Shown one piece after another: positions 7,523 through 10,108 of a stretch of DNA of 10,108 nt. This DNA comes from a bacterium. GTDB taxonomy: Bacteria; UBP14; UBA6098. The notes beneath the pieces are model-generated. The model saw only the letters and a list, made by a program, of their open reading frames with translations. It was not told the origin of the DNA and searched no databases. A program made the position numbers and the translations under genes. The DNA lies in assembly GCA_030642425.1 (NCBI GenBank), contig DAOWNU010000033.1, positions 1-10,108 of the forward strand, in the 5' to 3' direction. Numbering within the stretch: the stretch's first letter is position 1; each line of letters opens with the position of its first letter.

Positions 7523-8680
7523 CTATTTCTCGATAACCGCCACGCGCTCATTGAAATCGCGGCGGATCCGACCGGCTTCCGTGGATTTCCGCACAATCAC
7601 GAGCATCGATTCATCGGGGATAAATGATAAATCCAGATTACCGATAAATCGCCATTCCTTTTCGGCGGTCCAGTCCCCTTTTTTGCCGTTCGGCTGAAAA
7701 TATGGGCGATCCGATTCCGGAAGGCGCTCGATATCGGCTGGCTGGCCGTATATTACCGGGCGAATCCCTATTTCGAGGGCGATTTTCTTGTCTATCGCGA
7801 CGCCGTAAGGCTCGAATGTGAACCGCATATCGCGGCGATGCCAGCGCATGAGTTTTATCGCTTCGGTCGGCGGAAGTTCGGTGAACGATACGAATGTTGT
7901 TTTTTTTCGCGCGTGTGTTCCCGAGGCTTGGATTTGGCCATCGGAAAGGATTTTTTGGAGAGAATCGAACGCAGTTCGGCAATATGCTTCGCCGGAATTT
8001 GCCACGGCATTGTAGTATTTCGCCGAGTTTTCACCGGGGAATGGGCCGTTGAACGTGTGAGTCCAATGTGTGATATAGTTCCATTTTTCGGCGGAAAATT
8101 CGGATTCGATACCGTCGCGTTCGAGCGGCTTTATACCGCGCCTTTTCGCGGGGGAATAATCGCACGAGAAATCGCGCACAATTTCGGTGCCGGGATTTGT
8201 GTGCCGCTGAATATCGTTGAAAAAATTCCCGCCCGGGCGAACGGAGACAGGGAACAGCATATCCGCCATCTCGAATATCGCCCTGTCCCGGTCGCGCCAT
8301 GCGAGTTTGGGTCGATTTATGGGATAATCGGTCTCGAAAAGAACGAAGCCGGTCCTTTCGCTCTCGAGATCGAAATCCGCAACAATACGTTCGACAACGG
8401 CCTCCGGGTCGTCCTCCCTGTAAAGCGGATGGACGACTATCTGGTTTCCGCCCACGTGACCGACCGCCCAGACCAGAAAATTCCACGGATGCGTCCCAAG
8501 CGATGACAATATTGTTATCCCATTGCCCGCGAGATATTCGACTGCGGCGACAGTGTTCGCGACCCACCGTTCCGCGCCGCGCGGGGTTTTGCTCTGTCGG
8601 GAATTGAGCACGGCTGCGAAAGGCCGCTTAAGTGGCGGCCCGAAATAGAAGGGCAGGTTTTTGTTCTGGCGGTCGTTCAT
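7523..8680 (-). CDS. SLOG/DprA-like Rossmann domain protein with a DUF2971/AbiGi-like C-terminal half
   Basis: This gene encodes 385 residues (ATG 8680, TAG 7523-7525). The N-terminal half looks like a SLOG (DprA/LOG superfamily) nucleotide-binding fold: strand FAAVLNSRQ (21-29), where 'SR' fits the DprA 'GSR' position, a helix, then GITILSSLG (54-62), comparable to DprA 'GvtvvSGlA', an HPW motif (64-66), and a GG at 77-78 before strand IVVHP. Around residues 235-355 there is a second unit: 'SLQKIL.DG.I', VSFTELPP (264-271), EPYGVAIDK (290-298), a GIRPVIYG motif (305-312) and EKEWR (340-344). This resembles the 'F-x-(E/D)-x-P...YG-(I/V)...G-x-x-PV-x-Y...E-x-EWR' pattern of DUF2971/AbiGi-like proteins. 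SLOG domains often sense nucleotide signals in conflict systems; that role here is inferred. There are no membrane segments or signal peptide, so it is probably cytoplasmic. The start has no Shine-Dalgarno (only AT-rich sequence and repeats upstream), so the exact start is less certain than the gene. Confidence 0.85.
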   Translation of the reverse strand: MNDRQNKNLPFYFGPPLKRPFAAVLNSRQSKTPRGAERWVANTVAAVEYLAGNGITILSSLGTHPWNFLVWAVGHVGGNQIVVHPLYREDDPEAVVERIVADFDLESERTGFVLFETDYPINRPKLAWRDRDRAIFEMADMLFPVSVRPGGNFFNDIQRHTNPGTEIVRDFSCDYSPAKRRGIKPLERDGIESEFSAEKWNYITHWTHTFNGPFPGENSAKYYNAVANSGEAYCRTAFDSLQKILSDGQIQASGTHARKKTTFVSFTELPPTEAIKLMRWHRRDMRFTFEPYGVAIDKKIALEIGIRPVIYGQPADIERLPESDRPYFQPNGKKGDWTAEKEWRFIGNLDLSFIPDESMLVIVRKSTEAGRIRRDFNERVAVIEK

Positions 8681-8694
8681 GGTTTTATTAAATA

Positions 8695-8773
8695 AGTTAA
8701 GGTAAAGGGTAAAAGGTAATAGGTAAAAGATTCATTGCAAAATTAGCAATTATCAATTAGCAATGCAAAATTG
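8695..8773. repeat. Short direct repeats (GGTAAA-type, AATTAGCAAT, TGCAAAATT)
   Basis: Several near-copies of GGTAAA(A/G) run from 8695 to 8730. AATTAGCAAT follows twice (8741-8750, 8755-8764), and TGCAAAATT twice (8736-8744, 8764-8772). The block directly abuts the start of the SLOG-like gene, where a promoter and Shine-Dalgarno would be expected, yet neither is obvious. It could be a dispersed intergenic repeat or the remnant of a small element. Confidence 0.6.
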
Positions 8774-8795
8774 CCCAACAACCCCGCCCCTCTGG

Positions 8796-8816
8796 ATTCC
8801 GGGTCAAGCCCGGAAT
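8796..8816. repeat. Palindrome ATTCCGGG-TCAAG-CCCGGAAT (REP-like)
   Basis: A perfect 8-base stem (8796-8803 with 8809-8816) surrounds a 5-base loop, flanked by TGG and GACA. The unit 'GGATTCCGGGTCAAGCCCGG' plus 'AATGACA' is a form I recall as a frequent dispersed palindromic repeat in bacterial genomes. It lacks a T-run, so it is not a classical terminator. Confidence 0.7.
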
Positions 8817-8828
8817 GACAGATAATAG

Positions 8829-8847
8829 GCACGGCGTCCCGCCGTGC
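8829..8847. repeat. Palindrome GCACGGC-GTCCC-GCCGTGC
   Basis: A perfect 7-base GC-rich stem (8829-8835 with 8841-8847) has a 5-base loop, 12 bases after the previous palindrome. Its spacing and similar architecture suggest the two belong to one composite intergenic repeat. Confidence 0.7.
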
Positions 8848-8858
8848 ATTTCCCCGAC

Positions 8859-8873
8859 CGAGCGAGACGCTCG
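8859..8873. repeat. Palindrome CGAGCG-AGA-CGCTCG
   Basis: A perfect 6-base stem (8859-8864 with 8868-8873) has a 3-base loop. It is the third palindrome in a row in the block between the HNH gene and the SLOG-like gene. Confidence 0.65.
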
Positions 8874-8908
8874 ACCTGTTAGATAAGATTTCCGCCCACG
8901 AGAGCGAA

Positions 8909-8951
8909 TCGTGCTGAAGGCGCGTTGAGCACGAACGCCTTCGGCGCGTGC
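8909..8951. repeat. Overlapping inverted repeats just past the HNH gene stop; possible terminator
   Basis: Three pairings share bases here: TCGTGCT (8909-8915) with AGCACGA (8928-8934); GAAGGCG (8916-8922) with CGCCTTC (8936-8942); and GCACG (8929-8933) plus CGCC (8936-8939) with GGCG plus CGTGC (8943-8951), a 9-pair stem with a two-base bulge. The last begins three bases past the minus-strand stop at 8955-8957, where a terminator would be expected. No T-run follows on the minus strand, so intrinsic termination is unproven. Confidence 0.45.
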
Positions 8952-8954
8952 CGA

Positions 8955-9689
8955 TTATTTTTTATGGTCACGTTTTCTATCGTTCAGGATTCGCGAAACC
9001 CTCTGCTCCCGGATTTTGAACGCCTTGCCGATCAGGGCCTCCGACTCTTTCCCGGATTTTGCCCTTTTCCATATTTCTTCGATCTCTTCAGCCGTCAGCT
9101 TGCGTTTGTAATGCCTTTCGACTATCGGGCCGCCGGCCCATTTCCCCTTGTCCCCGGCCAAAATATCGTTGACATTGTCGAGAGACACGCCGAATTTTTT
9201 GCTGAGGCTTCTTCGCGTCGCGCCTTTTTGATATTCCACTCTCATCGCAACAATATCCCGGTCGGGCAGGTCGATAAACTCGCGGGCGAGAATAAGGTTG
9301 TCGAGCCGGGTGTTCGATTTGTCGCCGTCTTTGTGGATTATGATTGTATTCGGATGCCGATAGCCCTCGTGAAAGGTGTCATACACAAGGCGTTTGACCT
9401 GCACAGATTTTTGTTTTTCGTCGAAAAAGATATTGACAGTTATCTCGCCGGTTTTCTTGGCGAATCTGGTCAGGATTCTCGGTTCAACTCTTTTCTTTTT
9501 GGTTTTACCGCTATTCAACCAGCTTCGGACATTGCCAAAATTCGAGACCTCGTAAGAAGGCGCCTGCTCGATAGTGCGCCATATTTCTACATCCATCCTT
9601 GTGTGACGCCTATTGAGGATACTTCTCTTGATTGCCGCGAGCTCTTCCACCATTTTGCTTTTTGATTGTGTGATGTCGAATCGTTTCAT
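8955..9689 (-). CDS. NUMOD4/HNH endonuclease-like protein with C-terminal helix-turn-helix units
   Basis: This gene encodes 244 residues. Residues 35-60 (EIWRTIEQAPSYEVSNFGNV) match the NUMOD4 DNA-binding motif found with homing and HNH nucleases. Residues 99-131 form the HNH core: KRLVYDTFHEG, then IIHKDGDKSNTRLDNL, with the likely general base H119, D121, N126 and N131. The usual His of the 'HRLV' entry is Lys (K99). Two helix-turn-helix-like units follow (about 141-177, ending FGVSLDNVNDILAG; about 198-236, ending FKIREQRVSRILN), as in other HNH proteins of phage and mobile DNA. It probably acts as a site-specific nicking or cutting enzyme; free-standing, with no intron visible. No Shine-Dalgarno precedes ATG 9689. 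An internal ATG at 9596-9594 (M32), just before the NUMOD4 motif, is an alternative start but has AAGG directly abutting it, too close for a normal site. Confidence 0.88.
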   Translation of the reverse strand: MKRFDITQSKSKMVEELAAIKRSILNRRHTRMDVEIWRTIEQAPSYEVSNFGNVRSWLNSGKTKKKRVEPRILTRFAKKTGEITVNIFFDEKQKSVQVKRLVYDTFHEGYRHPNTIIIHKDGDKSNTRLDNLILAREFIDLPDRDIVAMRVEYQKGATRRSLSKKFGVSLDNVNDILAGDKGKWAGGPIVERHYKRKLTAEEIEEIWKRAKSGKESEALIGKAFKIREQRVSRILNDRKRDHKK

Positions 9690-9719
9690 TTTAGTAATTG
9701 GTGTTTGGTTTATGTTTGC

Positions 9720-9839
9720 TTAAACGAGATTTATTTCAGTCTGCTTATCCATTTTCAGGATTAAATCGTTATTGAAAATCGGCATCCATGAAGGAAAACC
9801 ATAATCGCTATGCGAAAAATCACATAGAATCCAATTCAT
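9720..9839 (-). CDS. Candidate 39-residue small protein upstream of the HNH gene
   Basis: ATG 9839-9837 to TAA 9722-9720 encodes 39 residues beginning MNWILCDFSHSDYGFPSWM and ending in DKQTEINLV. The start has the best Shine-Dalgarno in this part of the window (GGTGGAG, six bases away). It ends 30 bases before the HNH start and lies downstream of a candidate promoter, so it would be the first gene of that transcript. I recognise no family; it is rich in aromatic residues and has no clear membrane segment. It could be a leader peptide, a tiny regulator, or chance. Confidence 0.4.
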   Translation of the reverse strand: MNWILCDFSHSDYGFPSWMPIFNNDLILKMDKQTEINLV

Positions 9840-9845
9840 ATTTCG

Positions 9846-9852
9846 CTCCACC
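9846..9852 (-). promoter_or_regulatory. Shine-Dalgarno GGTGGAG of the small ORF
   Basis: GGTGGAG on the minus strand is separated by CGAAAT (six bases) from ATG 9839-9837. This near-ideal spacing is the main support for translation of the 39-codon ORF. Confidence 0.5.
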
Positions 9853-9901
9853 GGTCTCCGATGGAATTTTCCATTCAACGCTCTGCGCTTATTCAAATAC
9901 T

Positions 9902-9930
9902 AATTTAATCAATCGCCCGCCCGATGTCAA
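9902..9930 (-). promoter_or_regulatory. Candidate sigma70 promoter for the small ORF and HNH gene
   Basis: The minus strand has a perfect TTGACA (9925-9930), a 17-base spacer and TAAATT (9902-9907, four of six to the -10 consensus). Initiation near 9895 would give a leader of about 56 bases to the small ORF and about 205 bases to the HNH start. It lies between the stop of the right-edge gene and the small ORF, where a promoter is expected. Confidence 0.5.
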
Positions 9931-9982
9931 GGCGCAATTATAAACCAGCCGCAGCGCTCGTCTTATTAAACTGGCGCAACTT

Positions 9983-10108
9983 CTATCTTTCAGTATCATA
10001 CCACAATTTGTTCACGCCTTCGCGGTCCCCGCCGGAATACATTCTTAGGACGAGAATCGGGTGTCTCAATATGAACCAATCGCCGAAACGGTCGAACTTG
10101 CGGCTCGA
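9983..10108 (-). CDS. C-terminal end of an unrecognised protein (partial, enters from right edge)
   Basis: The frame is open from the right edge to TAG 9983-9985 and gives 41 residues, beginning SSRKFDRFGDWFILRHPILV and ending GGDREGVNKLWYDTER. Composition (mixed charged and hydrophobic, a Trp-Phe-Ile-Leu stretch and a polar C-terminus) looks like a real protein end rather than noise. No family is recognised. It is followed by 52 bases without a gene before the candidate promoter of the next transcript; no convincing terminator hairpin is seen there. Confidence 0.65.
   Translation of the reverse strand, partial: SSRKFDRFGDWFILRHPILVLRMYSGGDREGVNKLWYDTER

Noticed and set aside
7838..8506. Plus-strand open frame of 222 codons opposite the SLOG-like gene
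   Set aside because: It is a shadow of a gene with clear conserved motifs on the minus strand; it has no recognisable family and no supporting ribosome site.
8695..8873. CRISPR array in the repeat-rich gap
   Set aside because: The repeats differ in sequence and length and there are no regularly sized unique spacers.
8909..8942. H-type pseudoknot formed by 8909-8915/8928-8934 and 8916-8922/8936-8942
   Set aside because: The pairing order is that of a pseudoknot, but the connecting loops would be zero and one base long across seven-pair stems, which is not sterically reasonable. Alternative hairpins are likelier.
8925..9665. Plus-strand open frame of 246 codons opposite the HNH gene
   Set aside because: The minus strand carries NUMOD4, HNH and helix-turn-helix motifs in order; the plus-strand product has none and starts inside the palindrome block.
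9690..9982. tRNA or other structured RNA in the gap upstream of the HNH gene
   Set aside because: No cloverleaf, CCA-type end or strong nested stems were seen; the gap is better explained by a promoter, a small ORF and AT-rich leader.

Overview
The window reads as bacterial DNA of roughly even base composition. It carries a very large secreted modular protein (von Willebrand A, PKD-like and Ig-like domains) of the type common in environmental and candidate phyla near the Fibrobacteres-Chlorobi-Bacteroidetes (FCB) assemblage. That placement is an inference from protein style only; no marker gene or rRNA is present. All supported genes lie on the minus strand.

From right to left, in the direction of transcription: (1) the last 41 codons of an unrecognised gene enter from the right edge (9983-10108). 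(2) A leader region of about 290 bases holds a candidate sigma70 promoter (9902-9930) and a 39-codon small ORF with a good Shine-Dalgarno (9720-9839). (3) A NUMOD4/HNH nuclease-like gene follows (8955-9689). (4) An intergenic block (8681-8954) is packed with palindromes and short direct repeats. (5) Next is a 385-residue protein with a DprA/SLOG-like N-terminal half and a C-terminal half resembling DUF2971/AbiGi-type proteins (7523-8680). (6) A 177-base spacer has a dispersed-repeat-like sequence and a near-perfect sigma70 promoter. (7) One open reading frame then fills the whole left three quarters of the window (7345 to beyond base 1).

The left gene is the main content. It was read codon by codon: it is open for 2448 codons, from an ATG with a Shine-Dalgarno and promoter, to the left edge without a stop. 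It encodes a signal peptide, a VWA domain with an intact DTSGS metal-site motif, Ig-like modules, four tandem PKD-like modules, then two tandem copies of a ~480-residue super-module, and finally an Ig-like module that appears to be split by a ~220-residue ThuA/DUF4350-like (class I glutamine amidotransferase fold) domain. Long plus-strand ORFs over this region are antisense shadows.

The genes do not form an obvious pathway. The HNH gene, the palindrome block and the SLOG-like gene look like an accessory or mobile/conflict-related patch beside a large cell-surface gene with its own promoter. The points most worth a second look are the split Ig module with its amidotransferase-like insertion, the SLOG-like two-domain protein, and the small ORF in front of the nuclease gene.
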